Shown here: positions 54,154 to 63,485 of the stretch, piece by piece
How the letters are laid out: every line of letters begins with the position of its first letter
How positions within the stretch are numbered: the first letter of the stretch is position 1
From: Funiculus sociatus GB2-C1
GTDB taxonomy: Bacteria; Cyanobacteriota; Cyanobacteriia; Cyanobacteriales; FACHB-T130
Length of the DNA stretch: 64,000 nucleotides
Assembly (NCBI RefSeq): GCF_039962115.1
Contig: NZ_JAMPKJ010000006.1
Location: 94,446 to 158,445, forward strand
Direction of reading: 5' to 3'
The notes under the pieces: model-generated
Seen by the model: only the letters and a program-made list of their open reading frames with translations
Database searches by the model: none
What the model was told of the DNA's origin: nothing
Made by a program: the position numbers and the translations under genes

Positions 54154-56070
54154 ATGAATCAAGAGCAGTTCGATGCGCTGGTTAAGCGTCTGGAGGGTTT
54201 TGCCCGCAAGCAACCAGCAAGCTACAAGTTCCGCGTCGGTCTTCTAGCTGCCTTGGGCTATGCCTATATTTTCTTGGTTTTGGCAGGGCTATTGGCAATC
54301 TTTGGATTAGTTTTACTGGCACTAATCTACAGCAGGCACGTTAGTAGCGCTCTGATCAAAGTCGGCATTGTGGTACTTGTTCCAGCGTTCATTGTTCTAA
54401 AATCCCTGTGGGTGCGGTTCCCGCCGCCAACTGGCTTAGAACTAACTCCGCAAGAGGTTCCCGACCTGTTTGCTTTAATTAACGAACTAACATCTGCCTT
54501 GCAAGCACCTCGATTTCACCGCATTTTGTTGACTGAGGAATTCAATGCAGGTGTCCGTCAAGTACCGCGTTTGGGGATATTTGGATGGCAGCAAAACTAT
54601 CTGCTTATCGGGCTACCCTTGATGCAAGCCCTTTCGCCGGAGCAGTTTCGCGCTGTACTTGCTCACGAGTTCGGACATTTGTCAGGAAACCATAATCGCT
54701 TTAGTGCCTGGATTTATCGCGTCCAAGAAACTTATTATCAGATGTTGGAAAGGTTGCGGCACAGCGGACATGATGGTTCTTCCGTGCTTTTCGATCGCTT
54801 TTTAAACTGGTATGCTCCTTTTTTCAGCGCTTATTCGTTTGTTTTGAGACGAACAAATGAATACGAGGCGGATCGTTGTGCAGCAGAATTGGCTGGGGCG
54901 CAAAATCTAGCTGAGGCGCTGATTAATATAAAAGTCAAAGATATATTTTTGCAGAGTTCTTTTTGGCCAAGTATTTATAAGCAGGTAGAGCGTCAGGTAG
55001 AACCACCAATGGCAACTTTTACCTCGATGTTTAGTGCTTTGGGTACTGGTGTTAATTCTGAAGATGCGAGTACATGGATTGACCAAGTTCTAGCAGAAAA
55101 AACCAGTAATGTTGATACTCACCCGTGCCTATCGGATCGACTCTCTGCTTTAGGATATCTTCCTTTGGCAGGGCAGCAATTAGTGCTGCCAGCACCTGTT
55201 CAGTTGAGCGCGGCCCAGAAATTTCTAGGTAAGGCTTTGAGCCATTTGACAGCCCATTTTGATCGCGCTTGGAAGGAGGAAATGGCTACTCCTTGGCGGC
55301 AAAGATACGCTTATGCTCAGGAAGCGCAAAAAACTCTGCAAACTCTGGATGAAAAAGCCCGGAATGGGTCGTTAACTGCGGAGGAAGCCTGGAATCGTGC
55401 TTGCTGGACGGCAGAGTTTAAGGGCAATCAGGTAGCGATCGCGTTGTTTCAAGAAATACTCTCTACTGAACCAAATCATCCGGCGGCTAACTATGCCTTG
55501 GGACAGATATTATTAAAACAAAATGATGCTGAGGGCATCATTTACATCGAAAAAGCGATCGCAGGCGAGCCAGATAATATTATCCCAGGCTGCGAGTTAA
55601 TTTACTATTTCCTGAAGCAACAAGGAGAAATAGAAAAAGCTAAGGTTTATCAGCAGCGTATCGAAAAACACTATGACCTAATTTCGCGGGCAAGGCAAGA
55701 GCGGTCTTTTGTCAGCGAAAAAGATGAATTTCAAATGCACAATCTGCCAGCTTCAACCCTTCAAGACTTGTGCCAGCATTTATCTAATTATCCTCAAGTG
55801 CAAGAAGCTTACTTGGTGCGGAAAGTAGTTCAATACTTTCCAGAAAAGCCGTTTTATATTCTAGGTGTGACGCTGCATCGAAATTGGTGGAAAGTGTATA
55901 CTTCAGAACAGGACAATGATTTTTTTAGGAACCTGACATCAGAAATGGAGTTTCCCGGTTCTTTATATGTGCTTGTTCTCAACAATGTTACTAATGAGCA
56001 GGTAGGTTCCAACAAGAAACTAGGAAAAATATTCTCCAAAATAGAGGAAGCGTCTATTTATCGCAGTTAG
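54154..56070 (+). CDS. M48 family metallopeptidase with C-terminal TPR-like region
   Basis: 638 residues. Two hydrophobic segments (about 28-55 and 65-87) anchor the start. The zinc motif is H171-E172-F-G-H175 in LAHEFGHLSGNH, with the third ligand glutamate in TNEYEADRCAAE. A second half (about 400-520) has TPR-like helices (ALFQEILSTEPNHPAANYAL, GQILLKQNDAEGIIYIEKAI). It is probably a membrane-bound peptidase of the HtpX/Ste24 type with cytosolic repeats for partner binding. It stops 16 bp before rsmH. Confidence 0.88.
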   Translation: MNQEQFDALVKRLEGFARKQPASYKFRVGLLAALGYAYIFLVLAGLLAIFGLVLLALIYSRHVSSALIKVGIVVLVPAFIVLKSLWVRFPPPTGLELTPQEVPDLFALINELTSALQAPRFHRILLTEEFNAGVRQVPRLGIFGWQQNYLLIGLPLMQALSPEQFRAVLAHEFGHLSGNHNRFSAWIYRVQETYYQMLERLRHSGHDGSSVLFDRFLNWYAPFFSAYSFVLRRTNEYEADRCAAELAGAQNLAEALINIKVKDIFLQSSFWPSIYKQVERQVEPPMATFTSMFSALGTGVNSEDASTWIDQVLAEKTSNVDTHPCLSDRLSALGYLPLAGQQLVLPAPVQLSAAQKFLGKALSHLTAHFDRAWKEEMATPWRQRYAYAQEAQKTLQTLDEKARNGSLTAEEAWNRACWTAEFKGNQVAIALFQEILSTEPNHPAANYALGQILLKQNDAEGIIYIEKAIAGEPDNIIPGCELIYYFLKQQGEIEKAKVYQQRIEKHYDLISRARQERSFVSEKDEFQMHNLPASTLQDLCQHLSNYPQVQEAYLVRKVVQYFPEKPFYILGVTLHRNWWKVYTSEQDNDFFRNLTSEMEFPGSLYVLVLNNVTNEQVGSNKKLGKIFSKIEEASIYRS

Positions 56071-56086
56071 ATTTTGAGTAACAGAT

Positions 56087-56983
56087 GTGAATGAATTGAA
56101 TGTGACAAATCAAACAGAAGCACCGAAATTTTATCATGTTCCTGTTTTGAGTCGGGAGTTAATTGAGGGGTTGGCAATCCGTCCAGGGGGACACTATTTA
56201 GATGCAACTGTGGGGGGTGGTGGTCACAGTCGGTTAATTCTGGAAGCTGCGCCGGATACTCAAGTGACGGCTATTGACCAAGATCAGCAAGCGATCGCAT
56301 CCGCCCAAACCCAACTCGCTCAGTATAGCGATCGCATCCACTTCTGGCATGGCAATTTTTCTGAGTATCAGCCAAATAATCTCACTTTTGATGGTATAAT
56401 AGCCGACTTGGGTGTTAGCTCGGCTCAGTTCGATGTACCAGAGCGAGGCTTTAGTTTTCGCCACGAAGCCGAGTTAGATATGCGGATGAACAGGGAGCGA
56501 TCGCTTACAGCCGCTGAGGCGATTAATCACTGGGAAGAATCGAAACTGGCAGATATCTTCTTTAAATATGGGGAAGAACGTCTATCTAGACGAATTGCCA
56601 GGGCAATTGTGGAAAAACGCCCGTTTCAGACGACAACGCAGTTAGCAGAAGCGATCGCTTACAGCGTTCCCAAAGCATACCGCTACGGCAGAATTCACCC
56701 AGCTACTCGCGTCTTTCAAGCTTTGCGAATTGTAGTTAACGATGAATTAACCGCACTGGAAACCTTGATAAATAAAGCACCCATTTGGTTAAAACCAGAA
56801 GGCAGAATTGGGATTATCAGTTTTCACAGTTTAGAAGACCGACTGGTGAAGCACGGGCTGCGGGGAACGTCAATCTTACGGGTGTTGACGAAAAAGCCGA
56901 TTATACCCCAAGAAGATGAAATAGGAAATAATCCGCGATCGCGTTCAGCTAAGCTGCGAATAGCAGAACGAAAGGAGCCTTGA
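56087..56983 (+). CDS. rsmH: 16S rRNA (cytosine-1402-N4)-methyltransferase
   Basis: 298 residues from GTG 56087. Motifs: [15 protein letters not shown], motif [36 protein letters not shown] and [14 protein letters not shown], all typical of RsmH/MraW. It methylates C1402 in the ribosomal P site. It follows the M48 gene by 16 bp; the division and wall (dcw) genes that go with it in other bacteria are absent, as usual in cyanobacteria. Confidence 0.96.
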   Translation: MNELNVTNQTEAPKFYHVPVLSRELIEGLAIRPGGHYLDATVGGGGHSRLILEAAPDTQVTAIDQDQQAIASAQTQLAQYSDRIHFWHGNFSEYQPNNLTFDGIIADLGVSSAQFDVPERGFSFRHEAELDMRMNRERSLTAAEAINHWEESKLADIFFKYGEERLSRRIARAIVEKRPFQTTTQLAEAIAYSVPKAYRYGRIHPATRVFQALRIVVNDELTALETLINKAPIWLKPEGRIGIISFHSLEDRLVKHGLRGTSILRVLTKKPIIPQEDEIGNNPRSRSAKLRIAERKEP

Positions 56984-57020
56984 TATATCGTAGGGCGTAA
57001 TATCTGCGACAGAAACGCGG

Positions 57021-57229
57021 GTAGGGGTATGGCATTGCCCATTGGTGTCAACTTAAGCCCTAGCGAATGGAATTCGCGGCTACAAAAACGAAGTCCGGAT
57101 GGTGCGCGGACTAACGCGCGCTGATCAAGTTTCTTTTAACCCGCGCAGGCGGGTTTTGTTTGTGTAGCTGCGGTTTCAACCGCCAAGCTAACGTTAAACT
57201 GACACCGATGGGCATCGCCATGCCCCTAC
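57021..57229. repeat. MITE-like element with 30-bp imperfect terminal inverted repeats
   Basis: Left arm 57021-57050 and right arm 57200-57229 match at 26 of 30 positions (starting GTAGGGG-ATGGC and ending GGTGTCA). The interior also folds back: GCGGCTACA / TGTAGCTGC and an ACCCGCGCAGGCGGGTTTTG hairpin with T run. It fills most of the rsmH-kinase space (56984-57284), which has no gene. The strong inner hairpin may end transcripts from either side. Confidence 0.65.
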
Positions 57230-57284
57230 AGGCAATTGATATGTTGTATTCTTTTTTAAGATTGGTATTATTAATTGCTAACTT

Positions 57285-58628
57285 TTAACTTATAACTTCT
57301 AACTCCACAGGAATTTGTCTTGGCAATTCCACCTGAAAAGTGGAGCCTTCCCCCAGCTGACTCTCTACCTTAATCTTTCCCTGCATCATCCGAACCAAGC
57401 GATCGCTAATCGCCAGCCCCAAACCAGTACCGCCCTTGTCGCGTGTTAGACTCTGATTGAGTTGGCGAAATTCTTGAAAAATCTGCTGTAAGTCGGACGG
57501 ATCAATGCCAATCCCCGTGTCTTTAACAGCGATCGCTACTCGATTATCAGACAATTCCTGCGCCTCCAGCGAGATGCTACCAGAGTCGGTAAACTTAATC
57601 GCGTTGGAGATGAGATTAACTAAAACCTGCCTCAAACGGGCTTTGTCATTGACAACACAAGGGTTATCCAGACAACATTGAATATTCACTTCCAACTGCT
57701 TCTGCTCTGCCAAACACCGGAGTTCTTCAACAGTTTCCATCACCAGTGCGGCTACGTTAAATTCTGCTAAGTCAAGATCCAGCCGTCCAGCCTCCAGCTT
57801 AGAGAAATCTAGAATCTCCTCGATCATCTTCAGCAGGTGCTTACCACTATTAAAAATGCGCTCCACCATATTTGCTTGATTTGGGGGCAGCTGATGGTTA
57901 CGCTGGCGCAGCAGCAGTTGAGAAAAGCCAATAATCGCGTTCATTGGAGTACGCAGTTCGTGGGACATCAACGCCAAAAACTGCGATTTCAACCGCGAAG
58001 CTTCTTGAAGTTGGAGATTTTGCAGATGATAGGTGCGAATTTTTTCTTCAGCTTCCTTGCGGGCAGTAATGTCGCGCATGATCCAGCGCAGAGAGACAAC
58101 CTTGTCTTGGCGATCGCGGACACTGGCGACAGTCAGAGCAGCATGAAAGCATTTGTCATGACGCGGTTTCACAATCACCTCCCACTCACGCTCCGAGCCG
58201 ACTTCGCGCAGCCGCAGAAGTTTGGTACGAAAAGCGCGTCGTTCTTCCTGAGAGATAAAGATGATTAACGGCTTGCCGATTAAATAATTGTGCGCGATAC
58301 CGAGCAAATCAGCGGCGGCGCGATTGGCTTCCCGAATTGTCCCATCAGCATCAGTCACCAGGTAGCCATCTGGCGCGAACTCGAACAACTCCTGATAGCG
58401 CTGGCGTTCCGCTTCCACTATTTCCCGCGTCGATGCCAGTTCCTCATTTTGCTGGCGCAGTTCCTCTTCAGCGACGCGCAGTTCTTCCAAGGAGGTGCGG
58501 AGTTCTTCTAAGGAGTCCCCCAGCAGTTCTGGATACGCTATTACATGGGATTCCCCAGCTCGCTGATATAACGTACCAGCGTGGCTATACACCTTCTTAA
58601 TTTGCTGGGTAAATTCGTCGGTGTTCAT
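57285..58628 (-). CDS. Soluble PAS sensor histidine kinase
   Basis: 447 residues. A coiled coil (about 36-75, LEELRTSLEELRVAEEELRQ) leads into one PAS domain (about 78-200, LFEFAPDGYLVTDADGTIRE), then HisKA with H-box MSHELRTPMNAIIGFSQLL (about 218-237) and HATPase (N-box LVNLISNAIKFTDSG, G1 VKDTGIGI, G2 GTGLGLAISDRL). No membrane helix, so it senses an internal cue. No receiver is fused. It lies 1.2 kb after the CheR-PAS gene on the same strand; together they form a PAS-rich signalling group. Confidence 0.92.
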   Translation of the reverse strand: MNTDEFTQQIKKVYSHAGTLYQRAGESHVIAYPELLGDSLEELRTSLEELRVAEEELRQQNEELASTREIVEAERQRYQELFEFAPDGYLVTDADGTIREANRAAADLLGIAHNYLIGKPLIIFISQEERRAFRTKLLRLREVGSEREWEVIVKPRHDKCFHAALTVASVRDRQDKVVSLRWIMRDITARKEAEEKIRTYHLQNLQLQEASRLKSQFLALMSHELRTPMNAIIGFSQLLLRQRNHQLPPNQANMVERIFNSGKHLLKMIEEILDFSKLEAGRLDLDLAEFNVAALVMETVEELRCLAEQKQLEVNIQCCLDNPCVVNDKARLRQVLVNLISNAIKFTDSGSISLEAQELSDNRVAIAVKDTGIGIDPSDLQQIFQEFRQLNQSLTRDKGGTGLGLAISDRLVRMMQGKIKVESQLGEGSTFQVELPRQIPVELEVIS

Positions 58629-59830
58629 TTTGGGAACTACAGGTTGTTTTTAAAAGTAAAGGGTAAAAAAGGATTCTTGAATTTTGCTTGTCTTGCTGCG
58701 AGATTTGGGGAAATAAAGCTAATTTTTTTTGTTTTGGGCGTTTTTGGCTTTTCCCTTCCTACAGAGAGATGTCCTACAGAGAGATTAATTGTTGCGATCG
58801 CTTGTGCTTACGCGCTGGCGGAACATCACTAACCCAGAGGTATTGGTTTGAATAGGGTTTCTTTTAGATTAGGTGAATATACTATACGCCCCTACAGCTT
58901 TAAAGTAATCCACAATTTGGTGATTATTACAATAACCCAGCTTTATTAAGGCCTTTCTGGGATTTGGCTGGCCCTCGTCCCAATCCACGATCCTTATTCA
59001 AACCGGATTTTACTGTTTCTGGAAAGCAATGTCAGAAAAAATTCCTTTTCAGCCACCAGTCATTGAACGGGGTAGTAACAAAATTATGCTTTTCATGTTA
59101 AAGCCTTTTTGAGATTTTACACGACCAATGTGTTTTAAGTTTCTTGTTACTTTCTCAGAAAAGCCCTTGTTTATTAGGCATCTTGCCAAACTCAGCCGAA
59201 AACTTTACTTCTCGGCTTATAGCTTCAGCTATCTCACGATTCCTGGGTAAATGTTTCAAACTGTTAAAACGGGTTTAAGTTTTTAGCTTGAAATTTATTT
59301 CCAGGCTCATCAGTCCAAGAAGTTTATTTTTTTGTTAAGAATTTCGCCATTTGTTACTTTCCTATGTAATTGCGTGATTTGAAATTGGTATATCCTTATA
59401 GACATAAGATTTACAAACTTAGGATGTTTATCACTCCCCTATCAGGCTGAAACTAACTAGCTCTTAAGTTATATACAAGATTTCCCCTAAGAGGATGTCC
59501 CAGAAGTGTAAAAAGTTAGTTTGATCCCCCCCAGCCTCCGCGCTAACGCGCCGCTGCGCTAGAAAAAAGGGGGGAGAATCAAGTCTTAGTCCCTACCGTG
59601 TATACACAAGTCTTCTAGCGCTGTCCTATAACGTTTTGATCCCCCCTAGCCCCCCTTAAAAAGGGGGGAACCGGATTCAAAGTCCCCCTTTTTAAGGGGG
59701 ATTTAGGGGGATCTCCAAGGATTTCGGTTCTGTACAGAAATCTGTATACACCGTAGCTTTTTAAGGGGGATCTCCACGGGTGTATCCCAGTTTTGCAAAA
59801 ATACTAGGTGATTGGAAGTCTGTGGGCGAT
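58629..59830. other. 1.2-kb intergenic region with a MITE-like element
   Basis: No supportable ORF of useful length. It has a direct repeat of TACAGAGAGAT (about 58757-58782), long A/T-rich stretches, and from 59500 onward C/G-run repeats. The element at 59594-59755 is listed separately. A further C-rich unit at 59524-59575 (GATCCCCCCAGCC ... GGGGGGAGAATC) resembles its inner arms. Confidence 0.55.
59594..59755. repeat. MITE-like element with nested palindromes
   Basis: Outer arms 59594-59613 and 59736-59755 match at 16 of 20 positions around GTGTATACA. Inside, GATCCCCCCTAGCCCCCC (from 59638) pairs with the complementary GGGGGATTTAGGGGGATC (ending about 59713), and each inner arm is itself a C-run/G-run hairpin. 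No coding capacity. Confidence 0.6.
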
Positions 59831-61708
59831 TTATTCAGACATCCTCTCAGAAGCTTCTAGCGCCTCTTGCTCCTCCATCACCAAAATCACTCCCTGAATT
59901 TCTCGTTGGGAGTTAACCAGTGGCGTGCAGGTAACTTTACACGCGATCGCCTTACCGCGCCGATTGATAGCATTTGCTATCACTTCTTCATAATCACTTT
60001 CCCCAGACAAACATCTGCGGATGGATTGTTTAAGTTGCTCTACAGGTAAGCCAATATCCAGATTTAGCAAGTGCTGTCCCTGAACTTCATCGACTCGCAG
60101 CCCCCACAAATCCTCCGCTTTGTAGTTCCAAATCTGGATGTACAAATCTTGATTCACCACCACAATACCGCCTCGCAGACTGGTAAAGATAGCTTCTAAA
60201 AAGGCGTTTACTTCGTTGAGTTCTTCGGTGCGGCGGCGCATTTCATCGTTGAGAGTTTGCAATTCTTCGTTAGTCGATTGCAATTCCTCATTCATTGTTT
60301 CTAATTCTTCATTAGAAGATTGCAGTTCTTCGTTAGTCGTTTCTAACTCTTCATTAGAAGATTGCAGTTCTTCGTTAGTCGTTTCTAACTCTTCATTTGT
60401 AGACTGGAGTTCTTCATAAGCCATCTCCAGTTCTTGGCTAGAGTGCTGCAAGTCGTCTTGCAGCCCTTTATAGCGGCTGATATCGGTAAAAGAAATCGCA
60501 ACGCCCAGGATATTGCCGCTCATCTCTACCAGGGGTGACACTAGCACCTCTAGATAGATTAATTCACCGGAGAAATTTCTCCATTCAACCTCTTTGATGT
60601 GAACCGGACGGCGATCCGTATAAGCTTGATCGATGCAGGAACGCAACTCTACCGGACGATAAGAAATTTCTAAATCTTGCAAGGGACGACCGAGATCCCC
60701 AGGCTGCAAGCCAAACATGGCTCTGGCTCGTTCATTTACTTGCATCAGGAAGCCATTGACATTTACCACTATCTGTGGAACTACGGAGTTATCAAAGGCG
60801 GCTTCTCGGATGCGTGTATTACTGCCGATCTTGTTCACTTTTTGGTCTTTATCAGTGTTTGCCATGAATGATAAGCGATCGGGCATACCTATCTTAGGTA
60901 CTGTTGTAAAAACTCGTAGCTTCAAATCTACAGGTGTAAAACGATGAACGTGAGTAACCAACATCTCAGCTTTTCCCAAAAACAGAAAGCCGCCCTCTCG
61001 CAGGGCAAAGTGAAAGCGGTTGAGAATTTTGCCTTGAGTTTCGGCATTGAAATACATCAGGGCGTTGCGGCACACCAGCAAGTCAATGCGGGAGATGGGA
61101 GCATCGATAGTTAAGTTATTCCGCCCAAAAATCAGGGTACGACGTAGATCCTTACGGAAGCTGTAGCCGCGTTCGCATGGCTCGAAATACTTATCTAGCA
61201 TTTCGGGGGGAAGGCTCTCCACTGCCTGAGGTGTGTAACTAGCTTGGCGGGCTTGGGTGAGTGCGTCTTCGTCTAACTCAGTGGCATAAATTTTCACTCG
61301 TGCTTTGAACTGTTCCACCCCCAGCGCTTCAGCCAGTACCATTGCGAGGGTATAAGCTTCTTCTCCGGAGGCACAGGCAGCACTCCAGATGCGGATCGGT
61401 TCGTTGGCTTGTTTATTGGCAGCGATGAGGGGAATGATTTTTTCGCCGATGAAATCCCAGGCTTCGCGATCGCGAAAGAAGCAAGTAACGTTAATTAATA
61501 GGGTGTTGAATAGGGGAATAAATTCGTCTTGATGTACTTGCAAGTAGTCTAAATAATCGTTGTAAGTTTCTATTTCTACAGCTTGCATTCTTTTGTTTAC
61601 CCGACGCATCAAGCTAGAACGCTTATAACCTGTGAAGTCAAAACCACGGTTGTTTTTTATGTAGTCTAATAACGCTTCAAATTCAGGATCAATATTTGGC
61701 CGATTCAT
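59831..61708 (-). CDS. CheR methyltransferase with PAS and coiled-coil regions
   Basis: 625 residues. CheR part (1-270): N-terminal helical domain (FDFTGYKRSSLMRRVNKRMQ) and SAM-binding motif WSAACASGEEAYTLAMVLAE, plus IDLLVCRNALMYF. Then a PAS domain (about 305-420), a striking heptad coiled coil (about 425-500) built of NEELQSS/NEELETT units, and a second PAS (about 505-615). CheR adds methyl groups to glutamates; here the target may be internal or another kinase, not a classic receptor. The upstream CheB-like gene is 103 bp away, so the two halves of the usual CheB-CheR-PAS fusion are separate genes. Confidence 0.9.
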   Translation of the reverse strand: MNRPNIDPEFEALLDYIKNNRGFDFTGYKRSSLMRRVNKRMQAVEIETYNDYLDYLQVHQDEFIPLFNTLLINVTCFFRDREAWDFIGEKIIPLIAANKQANEPIRIWSAACASGEEAYTLAMVLAEALGVEQFKARVKIYATELDEDALTQARQASYTPQAVESLPPEMLDKYFEPCERGYSFRKDLRRTLIFGRNNLTIDAPISRIDLLVCRNALMYFNAETQGKILNRFHFALREGGFLFLGKAEMLVTHVHRFTPVDLKLRVFTTVPKIGMPDRLSFMANTDKDQKVNKIGSNTRIREAAFDNSVVPQIVVNVNGFLMQVNERARAMFGLQPGDLGRPLQDLEISYRPVELRSCIDQAYTDRRPVHIKEVEWRNFSGELIYLEVLVSPLVEMSGNILGVAISFTDISRYKGLQDDLQHSSQELEMAYEELQSTNEELETTNEELQSSNEELETTNEELQSSNEELETMNEELQSTNEELQTLNDEMRRRTEELNEVNAFLEAIFTSLRGGIVVVNQDLYIQIWNYKAEDLWGLRVDEVQGQHLLNLDIGLPVEQLKQSIRRCLSGESDYEEVIANAINRRGKAIACKVTCTPLVNSQREIQGVILVMEEQEALEASERMSE

Positions 61709-61739
61709 TAGAAAAATTTAATTTTTGGTCGTTTGTCAG

Positions 61740-61760
61740 TGGCTAATGGCTTATTAGCCA
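61740..61760. repeat. TTAGCCA-family hairpin
   Basis: TGGCTAAT (61740-61747) pairs with ATTAGCCA (61753-61760) in the space between the two Che genes. Same family as the repeat at 44113-44147. Confidence 0.55.
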
Positions 61761-61811
61761 TAGGTTAGTTTTTGAACAATTATGGATTAGCTAACGACAA
61801 TTTATTAAAGA

Positions 61812-63485
61812 CTATGAATAACGACTATTCATCGTCAGATTTAACAAAGTAGCAGCGATTTCATTTAATGGGAGAATCCAATCGATACAGCCTGTATCAA
61901 TGGCGGTTTCTGGCATCCCGAAACTATCTGAAGATGTTTGATCCTGCGCGATCGTTTTGCCTCCCATTTTTTTGATCGCCTTGATACCGCTGGCACCATC
62001 GGCACCTTTGCCAGTGAGGATGACGGCGATCACCCGCTCTTTAAAACTAGCTGCTACTGACTCAAATAGCAGATCGGCTGAGGGGCGCACAAAGTGTACC
62101 AATTCGGTTTTTGATAGCTCGATGGTAGCGTCTGGGTTAACCAGCAGATGATGATTGGGAGGGGCGATGTAGACTTTTCCGGGACGCAATTGATCTCCTT
62201 GTTGTGCCTGCTTAACCGGCAAAGCCATGCGAGCATTCAGGATTTCAGCTAGTTGGCTGGCACGATGGGGTTCTAGGTGTTGCACTATAGCGATCGCTGC
62301 CGGAAAGTTTTCCGGTAAGGCAGACAAAAGCTCAGTTAAGGCTTTCATCCCTCCAGCAGAGGATGCGATCGCCACTATTGGGAATGGGGATTCGGGGCTG
62401 GGGACTGGGGGCTGGGAAGACAAGGTTTCTGCCCCATCTCGCCAGTTTCTGTTGTCTACTCTCCCATTCTGCCCATTTTCCACTTCCTCCCCATCTCCAT
62501 GTTTCAGGCCTTTTAACAGCACTTGCCGGATAACGGCAGCGTTTTGCTGTGCCTCCTGTTCCTGCTGTGCAAACCGTTGGGCTGACCTGGCTTGGTTGCG
62601 CTCGTGTGCGCCTTTAAACATCCGATTGGCAAGAGCCGCCCGCTCCTCCAGCGCTCGGAGTCCGCTCCACAGCGCGGTTTCTAGCGCCTCTGATTGCTCC
62701 GCTAGCAGCGTTTCCCCAGAAAAGGCGTGACCTGTGCGGCATCGGAAGCGGAGCAGTTTTCCGTCACCTAGTTCCCACAATGCGCCGCCGCAATCGGGAC
62801 AGGCAAAACCAGAGGGTGTCCCTGGTCTTTCATATTTTGAGTGAGCAGCCATATCTAATTCCACCAGATCGGTTTCTGTTTCCATCTGAGCAGATGCAGA
62901 ACCTGCTTTCTCTTCTACTTGCTCTTGAGCCAAGCGTACTAAGAAGGGAGCGATCGCATTCAAAGGCAAAATATGATCTACATCTACATTTTCGATAGCG
63001 CTGCGCGGCATTCCGCTAAACAGGGCCTCGTCGGGATTTTGAGCAATGGCTATACCGCCTCGGCTTTTCACCCCTGCTAAACCAGCAGTACCGTCGTCAA
63101 GATTTCCTGAGAGCACCACACCAATTACTCGCCGCCCGTAGTGCTGCGCCGCCGTGCGAAACAGAGGATCGACTGCTGGTCTGTGACCGTTCTCTTTGGG
63201 GCCACGCGCTAGGTGGACGTATCCGCGTTTGATCATTAGGTGGTAATTTGGCGGTGCTACGTATATGTGGCCGTGCTGAATTGGCGCTCCGTCTTCGGGG
63301 TGCGCCGCTCTCAAAGTGCCGTAACGATTCAGAATATTTGGCATTAAGCTGGTGCCGTGGGCTGGAACGTGAAGAACTACAAAGATTGCAGCTGGCAGAT
63401 CAGTCGGCAAAGCCTTAACCAGCTTTGACAGAGCTTCTACTCCACCTGCGGAGGCACCAATAACAATTATGTCGTGACCGGGCAT
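61812..63485 (-). CDS. Tandem CheB methylesterase with zinc-ribbon and helical insert
   Basis: 557 residues with two complete CheB catalytic domains and no receiver. Domain 1 (1-185): S12 in VIGASAGGVEA, H in VVLHVPAH, D in LSGNLDDGTAGL. A zinc ribbon (about 222-250, CPDCGG...FRCRTGH) and a helical bundle (about 255-325) follow. Then a repeat-like linker leads to domain 2 (about 363-557): IASSAGGMKA, VQHLEPH, LTGKGADGASG. Without a receiver, activity cannot be controlled by phosphorylation on itself. It is 103 bp upstream of the CheR-PAS gene. Confidence 0.9.
   Translation of the reverse strand: MPGHDIIVIGASAGGVEALSKLVKALPTDLPAAIFVVLHVPAHGTSLMPNILNRYGTLRAAHPEDGAPIQHGHIYVAPPNYHLMIKRGYVHLARGPKENGHRPAVDPLFRTAAQHYGRRVIGVVLSGNLDDGTAGLAGVKSRGGIAIAQNPDEALFSGMPRSAIENVDVDHILPLNAIAPFLVRLAQEQVEEKAGSASAQMETETDLVELDMAAHSKYERPGTPSGFACPDCGGALWELGDGKLLRFRCRTGHAFSGETLLAEQSEALETALWSGLRALEERAALANRMFKGAHERNQARSAQRFAQQEQEAQQNAAVIRQVLLKGLKHGDGEEVENGQNGRVDNRNWRDGAETLSSQPPVPSPESPFPIVAIASSAGGMKALTELLSALPENFPAAIAIVQHLEPHRASQLAEILNARMALPVKQAQQGDQLRPGKVYIAPPNHHLLVNPDATIELSKTELVHFVRPSADLLFESVAASFKERVIAVILTGKGADGASGIKAIKKMGGKTIAQDQTSSDSFGMPETAIDTGCIDWILPLNEIAATLLNLTMNSRYS

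Noticed and set aside
60250..60420. Microsatellite or CRISPR-like repeat
   Set aside because: The regular DNA simply codes the coiled-coil heptads of the CheR-PAS protein.
62227..62730. 167-codon plus-strand ORF
   Set aside because: Antisense to the tandem CheB gene, with low-complexity S/A/C-rich translation; shadow of a real gene.
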